A stretch of DNA of 40,540 bases, from the NCBI GenBank assembly GCA_934307065.1, contig CAKRCD010000017.1:1-40540 (forward strand), written 5' to 3'. The notes under the pieces were generated by a model. The model worked only from the letters and a program-made list of their open reading frames with translations, made no database searches and was not told where the DNA came from. This DNA comes from an uncultured Bariatricus sp. (lineage in GTDB: Bacteria > Bacillota > Clostridia > Lachnospirales > Lachnospiraceae). The stretch's first letter is position 1, and every line of letters starts with the position of its first letter. The position numbers were made by a program, and so were the translations under genes. Of this stretch, positions 14,561 to 24,074 are shown piece after piece.

Positions 14561-15667
14561 TTATTTGCCGCCAAAACGCGCAATGATCGCGTCTGCAATT
14601 CTTTCGCTGGCATGACCGTCTCCGTATGGATTCGATGCATGACTCATCTCTTTGTACACTTCTTCATTCGTAAGCAGTTCTTTTGTCATGTTATAAATGA
14701 CTTCTTCTTCTGTACCTGCCAGCTTCAATGTACCTGCCTTAATTCCTTCCGGTCTCTCCGTTGTATCACGAAGAACGAGAACCGGTTTTCCGAGGGACGG
14801 AGCCTCCTCCTGGATTCCGCCACTGTCTGTGAGAATTAAATAAGATTTGTTCTGGAAGTTATGGAAATCTACTACTTCCAGTGGTTCAATCAGACGGACT
14901 CTTTCACAGCCGTCCAGTACCTCAGATGCCACGGCTCTTACTTTCGGGTTCATATGGATTGGATAAACAACTTTGATGTCATCAAATTCTTCAACAATTC
15001 TGCGGATTGCCCGGAAGATATGATACATTGGTTCGCCCAGATTCTCACGTCTGTGTGCTGTCAGAAGAATCATTCTGTCATCTCCCACCCAGTCAAGAAC
15101 TTCATGGTGATATGCTTCATCAACTGTATGCTTCATGGCATCAATTGCTGTATTTCCTGTAATATAGATGTTTTCTTTGTTCTTACCTTCACGGATTAAG
15201 TTCTCTGCACTCATTTCCGTTGGTGCGAAATGCATGTCTGCAATAATTCCCACCATCTGTCTGTTCATTTCTTCCGGATACGGAGAATACTTATTATAAG
15301 TTCTAAGACCGGCTTCTACATGTCCTACTGCTGTCTGTGTATAGTAAGCCGCCAGAGCCCCTGCAAACGTAGTCGAAGTATCTCCATGAACCAGCACGAT
15401 ATCCGGTTTTACCTCCTGGATGACTTTTTCCAGACCGCAAAGAGCGCGTGTGGTAATATCAGACAAGGTCTGTCCTGCCTTCATAATATCCAAATCATAG
15501 TCCGGAACAATTTCGAATGTCTGTAATACCTGATCCAGCATCTGTCTGTGCTGTGCGGTCACACATACAATCGTCTCAATTTCACTTCGTGTCTGAAGTT
15601 CCTTGACTAACGGTGCCATTTTGATTGCCTCCGGTCTTGTTCCGAATATTGTCATTACTTTTATCAT
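14561..15667 (-). CDS. wecB: UDP-N-acetylglucosamine 2-epimerase (non-hydrolysing)
   Basis: The enzyme interconverts UDP-GlcNAc and UDP-ManNAc in the cytoplasm. At 368 residues it is of normal length and carries the family landmarks: GTRPEAIKMAPL at the N-terminus, VHGDTSTTFAGALAAYY, VGHVEAGLRT, LTAHRRENLG, and SGGIQEEAPSLGKPVLVLR followed by TTERPEG. It overlaps the upstream glycosyltransferase by 4 nt (ATGA), so the two are translationally coupled. Its product is the natural donor for the TagA-type transferase downstream. The gene is also called mnaA in Gram-positives. Confidence 0.95.
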   Translation of the reverse strand: MIKVMTIFGTRPEAIKMAPLVKELQTRSEIETIVCVTAQHRQMLDQVLQTFEIVPDYDLDIMKAGQTLSDITTRALCGLEKVIQEVKPDIVLVHGDTSTTFAGALAAYYTQTAVGHVEAGLRTYNKYSPYPEEMNRQMVGIIADMHFAPTEMSAENLIREGKNKENIYITGNTAIDAMKHTVDEAYHHEVLDWVGDDRMILLTAHRRENLGEPMYHIFRAIRRIVEEFDDIKVVYPIHMNPKVRAVASEVLDGCERVRLIEPLEVVDFHNFQNKSYLILTDSGGIQEEAPSLGKPVLVLRDTTERPEGIKAGTLKLAGTEEEVIYNMTKELLTNEEVYKEMSHASNPYGDGHASERIADAIIARFGGK

Positions 15668-16824
15668 ACTCTATCTATTTTCCTTTCTTCTATGAAACTC
15701 ATTAAGTTCAACCAGGCTTTCCGTGTGTTACTATAACAGAATTCCTCCGCAGTTGTAAATGCATTCCGGCTAAATTTAACCAATTCTTCACGATTTTCCA
15801 GGAGTTCGCATATTTTTCCCTTCATTTTTTCGCTGTCCCTGCTTTCAATCAGGAACCCGTTTTCTCCGTCTTTAATAATCTCATGGGCTCCCTGGGCACT
15901 GCTGTAAGCCACACATGGAATCCCACATGACATTGCCTCCAGCAGAACAATTCCGAATGATTCTGTAAATGATGTCATCACATACAGGGATGTCTGTGGA
16001 AGCAGTCCATAAATATAAGCTTTATCGCGGAATCCATGCAGTACAACAGCATCTTCCAGCTTCTTTTCCTTAATTTCCGCCTCTGCCTGTGCACGTTCTT
16101 CTCCATCTCCCACAATATGAAGAATAGCATCCGGCTTTTCCTTTCTGACTTTCTCAAATACCTCTATCAAGTCAAAAATGCCCTTTTCATGGGACATTCT
16201 TCCTACCGATATCAAGTGGTTATTATCCAGTTTGGGAATTACCGGATTGGGATTATCATCAATGCAGAACGGAATATACTCGGTCTTTACACCATTCTTT
16301 TCCATGGATTTCCGGTAGAAATCACTCAGTTCTTTCGAAATCGGAATAAAATAATCAAAATTCCTGCAGGACTCAATCACATCCTGAATATATTTCTGAT
16401 TATTATTATGATGATTATGCTCTCCTGTAATTTTCACAATCTTCTTATCTGCATATTTGCTAATCAGATTATTATGGAAAATTCTGGTGGAAATAATCAC
16501 GTCACTGTTACATTTTTTAATGGACTGTATATTTCTCTTTTTCTTCAGATACAACACCTTACAGGAAGTCCATCCCTCTCTTATAATTCCCGGAATGTCT
16601 TTCTTCCGGATACACTCACGCAATTCTTCTTTGTTGGGCTTTAATTTCTCCATGAGATAAGTAATCTTTACCCGTTCATCCACCGCAAATGCAGGCTGTT
16701 CCTGTATCCGGTAAGTGGATACAATTTCCACTTCATGTTCCGTAACCAGCATATTTGCAAGCGTAATAACATACTTTTCTACTCCGCCTACACCTAAATG
16801 GAGTGCATAAATCGTTATTTTCAT
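15664..16824 (-). CDS. GT4-family glycosyltransferase
   Basis: The product is a GT-B retaining glycosyltransferase of 386 residues. The N-terminal half opens with a glycine-rich LGVGGVEKYV loop. The C-terminal half has ISVGRMSHEKGIFDLI, the HIVGDGEE turn, and the donor-site ESFGIVLLEAMSCGIPCVAY with the EX7E arrangement. A histidine/asparagine-rich patch (HNHHNNN) is present near the middle. The gene is linked by 4-nt overlaps on both sides, so GT2, GT4 and epimerase are likely made together. Donor and acceptor are unknown. Confidence 0.9.
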   Translation of the reverse strand: MKITIYALHLGVGGVEKYVITLANMLVTEHEVEIVSTYRIQEQPAFAVDERVKITYLMEKLKPNKEELRECIRKKDIPGIIREGWTSCKVLYLKKKRNIQSIKKCNSDVIISTRIFHNNLISKYADKKIVKITGEHNHHNNNQKYIQDVIESCRNFDYFIPISKELSDFYRKSMEKNGVKTEYIPFCIDDNPNPVIPKLDNNHLISVGRMSHEKGIFDLIEVFEKVRKEKPDAILHIVGDGEERAQAEAEIKEKKLEDAVVLHGFRDKAYIYGLLPQTSLYVMTSFTESFGIVLLEAMSCGIPCVAYSSAQGAHEIIKDGENGFLIESRDSEKMKGKICELLENREELVKFSRNAFTTAEEFCYSNTRKAWLNLMSFIEERKIDRV

Positions 16825-17993
16825 GATTCTATCCTCACTTCAATGTGTCCGATACACATAAACTTCAGAATATCCTTCATTTTATCCCTGTCGCCACTGT
16901 TCCTTACTTCTACTGTCTGAAAGCCTTGTTTCATTTCCTCCATCAGTGAAATGTAGAACTTGTCCAAAGTCCCCTCCGACATACGTCTGTTAAATGCTCT
17001 TACGTCTTTTCCATAATATAGGGTCAGGTTACCCGGAAGCTGCTCTATTTTCAGAACACGTTCCGATGGCTTTCTGTAAAATTCCAATATGCCTGATAAG
17101 AACGGATTATTCGATACCCCATCCGGATATCTGCGTCCGATAATGAAAGATACTAACTGGTATTTATCCCTGGTTTCTCTCTCTGCGTACTTCACACGAT
17201 ATTCTCTCTGCGGTAACAATTTATTCATCAGACGGTATAAGAAATATTGCTGCTTATAGCATGGGATATCATAGTATTTCATTAATTCTGTTGCGGTTCG
17301 TAATTCCCCGTTAATCACATTCATAAGTCCTAGTTCACTGTTGGCATAATTGGCACTGTGCACCCGGTATTTTAATACCGGAAAATCCACACTCATATAA
17401 TTCAGCATTCTCACCTTTCCCTGCTCTAAATCCAGCCAAAGCGGGATATTCCATGTCAGATAGTTCTTCAGGACTTCATTCTTATACACGGAAGCTTTGT
17501 GAAATGCCACATCCGAATACAGATTTCTTCCAAGCCATAAAAGCATCAGCGGCGGAATATTTTTATCCGGATGATATTCCTTTACCTTCTGCATTCCGGT
17601 CACTTTCGAATGTTCATCAATAATTACCAGGTCTCCAAAAATTCCATCCACATCCGGATGCTTTTCCATTACACGGACACATTTTTCAAAGAAATCTTTT
17701 TCCGGAAGCAAATCATCAGAATGTAATGAAAACACATAATCTCCGGTGATATACTGTGTGCCGTGAATCAACGCATTCAACTGGTCTGCATTTGCCTGAC
17801 TGATGTATTTACATTTTTCTGTAATCCCATATTTCTGAATCAGTTCCCGGATTTTTTCTTCTGTATCGTCTGTAGAACCGTCATTGATCACAATCCATTC
17901 CCAGTCCGTATATGTCTGTTCCACTAAAGACCCAAGTGTTTCTTCAATACTGATTGCATCATTGTACGTAGGGGTCAATACACTAATACGCAT
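16821..17993 (-). CDS. GT2-family glycosyltransferase
   Basis: The product is a GT-A fold inverting glycosyltransferase of 390 residues. It begins MRISVLTPTYNDAISIEET, followed by the nucleotide-binding VINDGSTDDT and the metal-binding LHSDD (DXD type) near residue 95. The C-terminal 150 residues are less conserved and contain no obvious membrane segment, so it probably acts as a soluble or peripheral enzyme on the lipid-linked glycan. A GAAAGGA site precedes the ATG, and its stop overlaps the start of the GT4 gene by 4 nt. Confidence 0.9.
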   Translation of the reverse strand: MRISVLTPTYNDAISIEETLGSLVEQTYTDWEWIVINDGSTDDTEEKIRELIQKYGITEKCKYISQANADQLNALIHGTQYITGDYVFSLHSDDLLPEKDFFEKCVRVMEKHPDVDGIFGDLVIIDEHSKVTGMQKVKEYHPDKNIPPLMLLWLGRNLYSDVAFHKASVYKNEVLKNYLTWNIPLWLDLEQGKVRMLNYMSVDFPVLKYRVHSANYANSELGLMNVINGELRTATELMKYYDIPCYKQQYFLYRLMNKLLPQREYRVKYAERETRDKYQLVSFIIGRRYPDGVSNNPFLSGILEFYRKPSERVLKIEQLPGNLTLYYGKDVRAFNRRMSEGTLDKFYISLMEEMKQGFQTVEVRNSGDRDKMKDILKFMCIGHIEVRIES

Positions 17994-18017
17994 ATCTCTT
18001 TTCCTTTCTCCCGGTGC

Positions 18018-18725
18018 CTAACGCTTTTTCATAATATACTTGCGGAACAGCCCTGCTTTTTTCTTGGTTGTAACGCGAAGCTTTAAAAATTTATTGATTT
18101 TTCTCATCAAAGGCTTGGCTCCTTCCATCCACGTTCCGGTAAATACGTGAATAGAAACAGAATTGGCAGACGGATTGCAGAGGATATCTTCTGTGTATAC
18201 TTCAATTCCTTCCCGCAACGTCTGTCGTACATTTCCAAGCTTACATCCGTAATCCTGCACCAGAATATCGGAAACACTCTTGGTATTTACCGTTTTCATC
18301 TGGTCATTTACGTCAAATTCAAATGCTCTGCCATCGTAATAATCCAGCATATCTTTCACAAATGGATGGCCCTTTTCTGCTCCAAAGACTGCTGTAAAAG
18401 GATAATCTGCATTCTCATAGCCCACAAATGCCCTGTTCTCTAAGAATGAATCAAAATTATCCAGAATCAATACATCCGTATCTAAATAAATTCCGCCTTC
18501 GTTATAAATTACATACGCACGGATATAATCACTTACATAAGCCCATTTTTTGGCCTCGTAAGCCGCTTTTGCAAACGGATGAGCGTTTATATCAAAGTTA
18601 TGTTCATTCCACTCTATTATTTCATAATCACTTAAGTGTGTGTTCCATGTAGCCATACATCTCTTAATGTCTGCCGGTTTCTCTTTTCCGCCAACCCATA
18701 TGTAATGTATTTTCTTTGGTATCAT
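18018..18725 (-). CDS. GT32-family (DXD) glycosyltransferase
   Basis: The 235-residue protein begins MIPKKIHYIWVGG and has WAYVSDYIRAYVIYNEGGIYLDTDV with the metal-binding Asp82-Thr-Asp84. These are signatures of the Gly-transf_Sug / GT32 family, which includes capsular and mannosyl-type transferases. GGAGG is 10 nt before the ATG. It is the first gene of the second glycan transcript, with its own promoter (18764-18792), and lies 24 nt before the GT2 gene. The sugar transferred is not predictable here. Confidence 0.9.
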   Translation of the reverse strand: MIPKKIHYIWVGGKEKPADIKRCMATWNTHLSDYEIIEWNEHNFDINAHPFAKAAYEAKKWAYVSDYIRAYVIYNEGGIYLDTDVLILDNFDSFLENRAFVGYENADYPFTAVFGAEKGHPFVKDMLDYYDGRAFEFDVNDQMKTVNTKSVSDILVQDYGCKLGNVRQTLREGIEVYTEDILCNPSANSVSIHVFTGTWMEGAKPLMRKINKFLKLRVTTKKKAGLFRKYIMKKR

Positions 18726-18763
18726 TTATCTTTTTCCTCCAAATATTTCAGATTATCTTATTA

Positions 18764-18792
18764 ATTATACACCTTTACCGGTTATATCGCAA
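18764..18792 (-). promoter_or_regulatory. Promoter of the glycosyltransferase operon
   Basis: On the minus strand TTGCGA (18792-18787) is followed after exactly 17 nt by a perfect TATAAT (18769-18764). The start codon of the GT32 gene follows about 40 nt on. It lies just after the autolysin terminator, so the locus is split into two transcripts. Confidence 0.65.
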
Positions 18793-18837
18793 CCTTAAGA
18801 ATGTCTCGGTACTTTTCCCGGTGCTTTTCCAACAAAC

Positions 18838-18880
18838 AAGGCACTTCAAAATCACTGTCATACTGATTTTGAAGTGCCTT
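18838..18880 (-). terminator. Hairpin terminator after the autolysin gene
   Basis: Arms 18838-18854 and 18864-18880 pair perfectly over 17 bp with a 9-nt loop. It starts 12 nt past the autolysin stop. The following sequence on the minus strand is only modestly T-rich, so read-through to the next genes is possible. Confidence 0.7.
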
Positions 18881-18891
18881 ACACTTATCTC

Positions 18892-21800
18892 TTACATTGT
18901 CTTTAAAGTCTGAATCATTTTCAGAATATCCAGACCGTATTCCGGGGCGGTAGCCCATCCATATCCATCCGGATTTTCTTTCTGTCCAAGCCATTCCACA
19001 TATTTAGCGGAACCTTTTTTTACATATTTGAATCTTTCATCCACACAGTCATACTTTAATGTGCTTTCTGTAATGGTAGATGACGCATACGCTTTCAGAT
19101 GCTGAATCTGGGCACGAATTCCCATTCTCACACCCTCTTCTCCATACCCGGAGAAATCTGCACCTGTCACACCCGGTGCTGTAGATCCAAGACCTGCGAA
19201 ATTGAACTGCTCCGGCTTTACGCTTCCGCCGAATTTCAACCAGCCTGTTTCTTTCATTGCCTGTGTAAATGCAACTTCCACTGCTATATTTTCTGCGGCT
19301 GCCTCTTCATAATAAATCATACAGAATGTCGTAATATTCGGAGCACCTCCCAGAGCATACACTTCAGATGGATATACTTTCCCATACTTTTCAAAATAGC
19401 GAACCATCTGGCTTACGGTAACATTGGAGCTCTGTTCAATTAAATAGGTTCCTGCCACTTTGTTATCGTCTTCTATCAGATAACCATTTTCATCGAAGTA
19501 ATAGGTTTCTCCGTCAATCTCTGTCCAGCCGATTGCGGCATCTCCGGACGGATTCAGATAGAAAGTTCCGTTTGAAAGATACAGCCAGCCTGTCTGCATT
19601 ACGCCCTGGCTGTCAAAATGATACCATTTGCCGGACACCGCTCTCCAACTATTAGTTACTTTAGTACCACTCACATAGTAATACCATTTGCCGGAGATGT
19701 AATTCCAGCCTTCAGTAATCTCACGGATATATTTTCCTGTTGTTTCATCCAGATAATAACGTCTGCCTCCAATTACCTGTTCACCCTTCAACATATAGCC
19801 GTTGGCATCAAAGTAATAGTAAGTTGTTCCATCTACCAGCTTCCAGCCAATTGCTGCATCTCCTGATGGGTTCAGATAAAAGGTCCCATTGGAAAGATAC
19901 AACCAGCCTGTCTGCATCACTCCCTGGCTGTCAAAATAATACCATTTGCCTGATACTGCTCTCCAGCCACTCGTTGCTTTAGTACCGCTCACATAGTAAT
20001 ACCATTTTCCGGAAAGGTAATTCCAGCCTTCGGTAATCTCACGGATATATTTTCCTGTTGTTTCGTCCAGATAATAACGTCTGCCTCCAATTACCTGTTC
20101 ACCCTTCAGCATATAGCCGTTGGCATCAAAGTAATAGTAAGTTGTTCCATCTACCAGCTTCCAACCGATTGCCATATCACCTGACGAGTTCAGATAAAAG
20201 GTTCCATTCGCTAATTCCAGCCAGCCTGTCTGCATTATGCCCTGGCTGTCAAAATAATACCATTTGCCAGAGATTCCTCTCCAGCCGCCTGCTGCCTTCA
20301 CATTATTCACATAGAAATACCAGTGCCCAGATTCATATTTCCAGCCTTCCTTCGGCTTTTCTGTCATCTTTCCGGTTGTTTTATCAAAGTAATAACTTTC
20401 CCCATCAATAACCCGGTCACCTTTTACCATATAACCATTGACATCGAAGTAATAAGTATCTCCATCTAGTTCTTTCCAGCCAATTGCGGCATCTCCGGAC
20501 AGATTCAGATAAAAGGTCCCATTGGAAAGATACAGCCAGCCTGTCTGCATCACTCCTTGGCTGTCCATGTAATACCATTTGCCTGACACTGCTTTCCAGC
20601 CGGTCACCATAGTACATTTATCCGGGACAAAATAAAACCAGTTCCCAGACTGGTACATCCAGCCGCTCTTTGCACTTCCATCACTTTGCAAATAGTAGGT
20701 TTCTCCTGCTATCTGTTTCCACCCATAACACATATAGCCGTCCGAATCGAAACAATAACGCTTTCCGTTAATTACCTGGGATGTATTTACCAGATAATTT
20801 CCATTCATCTTATATTTCCAGCCCTTATATGGCACATATTCCCACGCACCTTTTTGAAGTCCGAATTGCTTTGCAATTCCGGTTGCATCTGCAACTCCCA
20901 ATGACTTCAGACTTTCTTCTGTTGTTAAATATGTACTTGCATCACTGGCATTTGTCATAAATGCATGCTCGATGATAATTCCCGGAAAACCATATTTTGC
21001 GGATTCTGTATTTACCGTATAATAGTCTGCTTTTGCTCCTCTGTCATACAATCCCAAAGCAACCAATTCTTTCTGAACTGTTTCTGCAAGACTTTTGGCA
21101 TTGGCATATACCTCTTCACTGGCATATTTGCTTTCTGGATAGAAAACTTCTGCTCCATGTGCTGCTGCACCTGCCGAATTTAAATGGATGCTTACAAAGG
21201 CATTTGGATTTTTTTCTGCTGCCCATGCCACACGTTTTTTGATATCCTCAATATTGCCGGTAGCAATTCCAATAGTTTCCGGATACGGGCACGCAGCTGT
21301 TTCTCTTGTCAGGTACACCTTAACTCCTGCATAAGTTTCCAGTTCCGCTTTACAGTACTGTGCGATTTTAAGTGTGGTCACTTCTTCTTGCACACCGTTT
21401 CCGCGTGCTCCTACATGGCCGGAATCGTGACCCGGATCCAGTACAATCACAATACCATCGCTTGCTGCTCTGGTTTCGGATGCATAAGCTGCAATCTGTG
21501 CATTTCCCTCTAATGACTGGAAATCCGTATCGTCTTCTGCAGTATCTTCAGTAGTATCAACCTCCACATGCTGACTAAGCAGACTTTCATCATAAGTTTC
21601 ATTCACTCCGAAATACACTGACATATTCTCATCTGTCAACCGGAATATCTGCTCGTTTCCATCCAGTTCATATTTGATTTCCCACAACTGATAAATGCCT
21701 GTCTCTTCTACTCCGAATTCTTTCTGAAACAGGAACAGTCCATCATAGTGTCCACACTCTGTTAATTCAAAAAATTTTCCATCCTGATTTGTATACACCA

Positions 21801-22047
21801 GACTCATATTCGATATCTGCGTCGTCTCTGCTCCCCATGAAACAACCACGTTCTGCATCTCTCCTGATGACACATTACTCTTCTCAATGTAAATATAATT
21901 CAATTCGCATTCCGATGGTTCTGCAGCACTTACACCCTTACCATCCGCCAGTGCAAAACCTACGGAAAAAATACCAACTATTCCAACCAGCAGGATTATC
22001 CTTAGTGTTTTTAAAATCTGTTTTGTTACGTTATTCATCTTCTGCAT
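18892..22047 (-). CDS. Bifunctional autolysin: N-acetylmuramoyl-L-alanine amidase, wall-binding repeats, glucosaminidase
   Basis: The start is taken as the ATG at 22047, with AGGGAG just upstream, giving 1051 residues. The open frame extends 29 codons into the preceding gene, and that longer start (TTG/ATG at 22134-22131) cannot be excluded. A membrane-spanning signal segment ends near VSAAEP. An unassigned beta-rich region follows (about 45-150), then an Amidase_3 domain (about 198-396) with His207 (LDPGHD), Glu221/222, His288 (SIHLNS) and Glu360 (IIEHAF). GW/WYY repeats cover about 407-895. The C-terminus has a glucosaminidase-type domain (about 900-1051) with EVAFTQAMKETGWLKFGG and FNFAGLG. 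It would cut both the amide bond to the stem peptide and the glycan strand, as in Atl-type autolysins. Its position after the sugar transferase suggests coupling of wall turnover with glycan insertion. Confidence 0.9.
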   Translation of the reverse strand: MQKMNNVTKQILKTLRIILLVGIVGIFSVGFALADGKGVSAAEPSECELNYIYIEKSNVSSGEMQNVVVSWGAETTQISNMSLVYTNQDGKFFELTECGHYDGLFLFQKEFGVEETGIYQLWEIKYELDGNEQIFRLTDENMSVYFGVNETYDESLLSQHVEVDTTEDTAEDDTDFQSLEGNAQIAAYASETRAASDGIVIVLDPGHDSGHVGARGNGVQEEVTTLKIAQYCKAELETYAGVKVYLTRETAACPYPETIGIATGNIEDIKKRVAWAAEKNPNAFVSIHLNSAGAAAHGAEVFYPESKYASEEVYANAKSLAETVQKELVALGLYDRGAKADYYTVNTESAKYGFPGIIIEHAFMTNASDASTYLTTEESLKSLGVADATGIAKQFGLQKGAWEYVPYKGWKYKMNGNYLVNTSQVINGKRYCFDSDGYMCYGWKQIAGETYYLQSDGSAKSGWMYQSGNWFYFVPDKCTMVTGWKAVSGKWYYMDSQGVMQTGWLYLSNGTFYLNLSGDAAIGWKELDGDTYYFDVNGYMVKGDRVIDGESYYFDKTTGKMTEKPKEGWKYESGHWYFYVNNVKAAGGWRGISGKWYYFDSQGIMQTGWLELANGTFYLNSSGDMAIGWKLVDGTTYYYFDANGYMLKGEQVIGGRRYYLDETTGKYIREITEGWNYLSGKWYYYVSGTKATSGWRAVSGKWYYFDSQGVMQTGWLYLSNGTFYLNPSGDAAIGWKLVDGTTYYYFDANGYMLKGEQVIGGRRYYLDETTGKYIREITEGWNYISGKWYYYVSGTKVTNSWRAVSGKWYHFDSQGVMQTGWLYLSNGTFYLNPSGDAAIGWTEIDGETYYFDENGYLIEDDNKVAGTYLIEQSSNVTVSQMVRYFEKYGKVYPSEVYALGGAPNITTFCMIYYEEAAAENIAVEVAFTQAMKETGWLKFGGSVKPEQFNFAGLGSTAPGVTGADFSGYGEEGVRMGIRAQIQHLKAYASSTITESTLKYDCVDERFKYVKKGSAKYVEWLGQKENPDGYGWATAPEYGLDILKMIQTLKTM
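19490..20343 (-). repeat. 318-bp tandem repeats in the autolysin
   Basis: A 106-residue unit (GWNYxSGKWYYY through IREITE) occurs as two full copies, with Trp codons at 20343 and 20025, and a third partial copy from 19707. The 318-nt period was checked at the equivalent base in each copy (20339, 20021, 19703). The last two are nearly identical at DNA level, which indicates recent duplication or homogenisation. Confidence 0.8.
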
Positions 22048-22066
22048 AAACTCCCTGTAAGCTTTT

Positions 22067-23461
22067 TTAACATGTTTCTTCTTCCTGCTCTGCCGGAATA
22101 AATTTATACGGATGCCGTCTCGTTGATTCATCAAATGCTTCCGTACTATCTGACTTTAACAACACAATAGCCGTCTGAAAAATCAACTGAATATCTCTTA
22201 AAATACTAAACTGTTCGATATACATCATATCCATAATCAGTTTATCTTTCGGAGTTGTATTATACTTGCCCGCTATTTGTGCGTAGCCTGTCACTCCGGC
22301 TTTTACACGGAGCCGGTATTCAAATTCCGGCAACTCTTCCGTATACTCCTCCACATTTTTCAACATTTCCGGTCTTGGACCTACGAATGTCATATCCCCT
22401 TTCAATACATTAAAAATCTGTGGCAGCTCGTCGATTCTGGTCCTACGCAGGAATTTACCTGCTTTTGTAATTCTGTCATCATCTTTTGTCACAGAATGAT
22501 TTTCTACATTCTGTTTCATCGTACGAAGTTTATACACAAAGAAATGAGTTCCGTTAATCGTTGCTCTTTCTTGTTTGAAAAAGACCGGACCACCATCATC
22601 CAGTTTGATTGCAATCATTGCTCCTAGAAGAATTGGTGAACTCAGAATACCAAGTACAAGCGACAAACCAATATCCAGCAACCGCTTCATGATTCTTTGT
22701 TCCATCGTAAGTGCTTTTACATTCTTATTAAACAAATACACATCATTCAGAATATAGTTTGTTGAATTATATTCCATAATATCTTCGATCTCCGGATTGA
22801 AGTAAACATTTACTTTATATTTATAGCACCACCTCATGATGTCCGTACGGATATCACTTGGAACATCATAGATAAATACAGTATCAGAATTTTTGATTTC
22901 TTCTTCAATATGTTTACTCTTATAATCCAGAACTTTTGTGATTTGATACTGTTTTTTAAACTTGAGTATGGATGCAACCAATTCATCCAGCCTTTCCTGG
23001 GATGAAGTAATAATACAACATTTCTCCGGCTTATGAATCTTAAAGAATAAAGCATTTCCACCATAAACAAATATTACTATCACAATAATCTGCAAAATGA
23101 TTGCCAGACCAAGCAGTCCCAGATTTTCCAATCGAAATGCGGTAATTGCATTAGATGTGGTTTTCATAATCATCGTCTGTAGATACGTAATCACATCGGT
23201 ACAGATTACAGCCAGCCATAAAGAATGCATAATCGGCTTACTTTTCCGTCGACCCACATCATATTTTCCATAAACTGACAAAAAGAGCATTCCTACTATT
23301 ACAAAGGTTGATACCGTAATACCCATTGTTCTTGAAGGTCGGGTCAACCCAATATTTTCTTTTCCCATTGTCCATATGAAAATTGTCATCAACAACAAAT
23401 ACAACAAGCCTTTGATACACAGCCACATTGTTGATTCAAATCTTCGTAAATATTCTTTCAT
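22067..23461 (-). CDS. Polyprenyl-phosphate sugar-1-phosphate transferase (WbaP/bacterial sugar transferase family)
   Basis: The product is the likely initiating enzyme of the glycan: it moves a sugar-1-phosphate from a nucleotide sugar to undecaprenyl phosphate at the membrane. The 464-residue protein has four N-terminal membrane segments (to about 135), a CoA-binding-like middle, then a fifth hydrophobic segment near 270. The catalytic PF02397-type domain follows, with KRLLDIGLS, GGPVFFKQERATING, FFVYKLRTM, RTRIDELPQIFNVLKGDMTFVGPRPE and VKAGVTGYAQI. First sugar specificity is not determinable. It is preceded by the GerM lipoprotein (38-nt gap) and followed by the autolysin. Confidence 0.92.
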   Translation of the reverse strand: MKEYLRRFESTMWLCIKGLLYLLLMTIFIWTMGKENIGLTRPSRTMGITVSTFVIVGMLFLSVYGKYDVGRRKSKPIMHSLWLAVICTDVITYLQTMIMKTTSNAITAFRLENLGLLGLAIILQIIVIVIFVYGGNALFFKIHKPEKCCIITSSQERLDELVASILKFKKQYQITKVLDYKSKHIEEEIKNSDTVFIYDVPSDIRTDIMRWCYKYKVNVYFNPEIEDIMEYNSTNYILNDVYLFNKNVKALTMEQRIMKRLLDIGLSLVLGILSSPILLGAMIAIKLDDGGPVFFKQERATINGTHFFVYKLRTMKQNVENHSVTKDDDRITKAGKFLRRTRIDELPQIFNVLKGDMTFVGPRPEMLKNVEEYTEELPEFEYRLRVKAGVTGYAQIAGKYNTTPKDKLIMDMMYIEQFSILRDIQLIFQTAIVLLKSDSTEAFDESTRRHPYKFIPAEQEEETC

Positions 23462-23499
23462 ATTTTATTACCACCGTCTTCTTTTACTTATCTACACTA

Positions 23500-24051
23500 T
23501 TATTCATATTTTTCCAAATAATCTCCATATTCTCTATGCCCAGAAATTAAAGTCCCTCCATTTTCCGTAATCAGAATGGCTTCTTTTCCGTATGCATCCA
23601 AAAATGTATTTACAACACTTTCCATCAACATAGTCTCACCTGCTGTTCCATAAGAGCGTAACTGCTCTCCAAATGTTTCATTTACATCCAATTCCAATGC
23701 CTTGTCTGATTCTCTGAAGCTGTTAATGTCTGCATCCGCTGCAACTACTTCTTTTTCTTTCAGAAGATTCCATACATTTTCCGGAGACAATTCCTTGCAT
23801 TCCATTTCTTCGGTATCTGTTCCATCTGCATTTTCATTCGGATAATATACCAGAATCTTCACTGAGCCTTGTTGTGTGTTTTCTTCTTCCTGCTCTTGAT
23901 TGTTACTGTTGTCATCTTTCTTGGTTTCTTCTATGTTCTTATTATCTTCAACTGTATTACCGTTATCTGTATTTGTACCTGTATTGCCACCCGCACATGC
24001 AGTTGTTCCAAGTACTGCCACAATAAGCATCCATAACATTGTTTTTTTCAT
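23500..24051 (-). CDS. GerM-domain lipoprotein
   Basis: The 183-residue product has a lipoprotein signal peptide (MKKTMLWMLIVAVLGTTACAGG, with a relaxed lipobox before Cys20), a disordered Asn/Glu/Asp-rich spacer (about 23-62), and one GerMN-type domain (about 63-183). The domain has VKILVYYPNENADG, LELDVNETFGEQL, ESVVNTFLDAYG and a final GGTLISGHREYG. GerM domains occur in sporulation and peptidoglycan-associated lipoproteins. Location outside the membrane is well supported; the function is not known. It lies between the nucleotidyltransferase and the sugar transferase, so it may help assembly or anchoring of the glycan (inference). Confidence 0.85.
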   Translation of the reverse strand: MKKTMLWMLIVAVLGTTACAGGNTGTNTDNGNTVEDNKNIEETKKDDNSNNQEQEEENTQQGSVKILVYYPNENADGTDTEEMECKELSPENVWNLLKEKEVVAADADINSFRESDKALELDVNETFGEQLRSYGTAGETMLMESVVNTFLDAYGKEAILITENGGTLISGHREYGDYLEKYE

Positions 24052-24074
24052 AGTGATAAATCTCCTTATTCTGT

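Noticed and set aside
16036..16644. 202-codon antisense frame inside the GT4 gene
   Set aside because: The GT4 gene has full family motifs; the antisense frame has no start signals or recognisable sequence.
22048..22134. Longer N-terminus of the autolysin starting inside the sugar-transferase gene
   Set aside because: It would put a basic stretch of 29 residues before the signal segment, and the ATG at 22047 lies just after AGGGAG. Not fully excluded.
22048..22134. c-di-AMP (ydaO-type) riboswitch in front of the autolysin
   Set aside because: Such riboswitches often precede wall hydrolases, but here the gene follows the sugar transferase by 19 nt and there is no leader to hold one.
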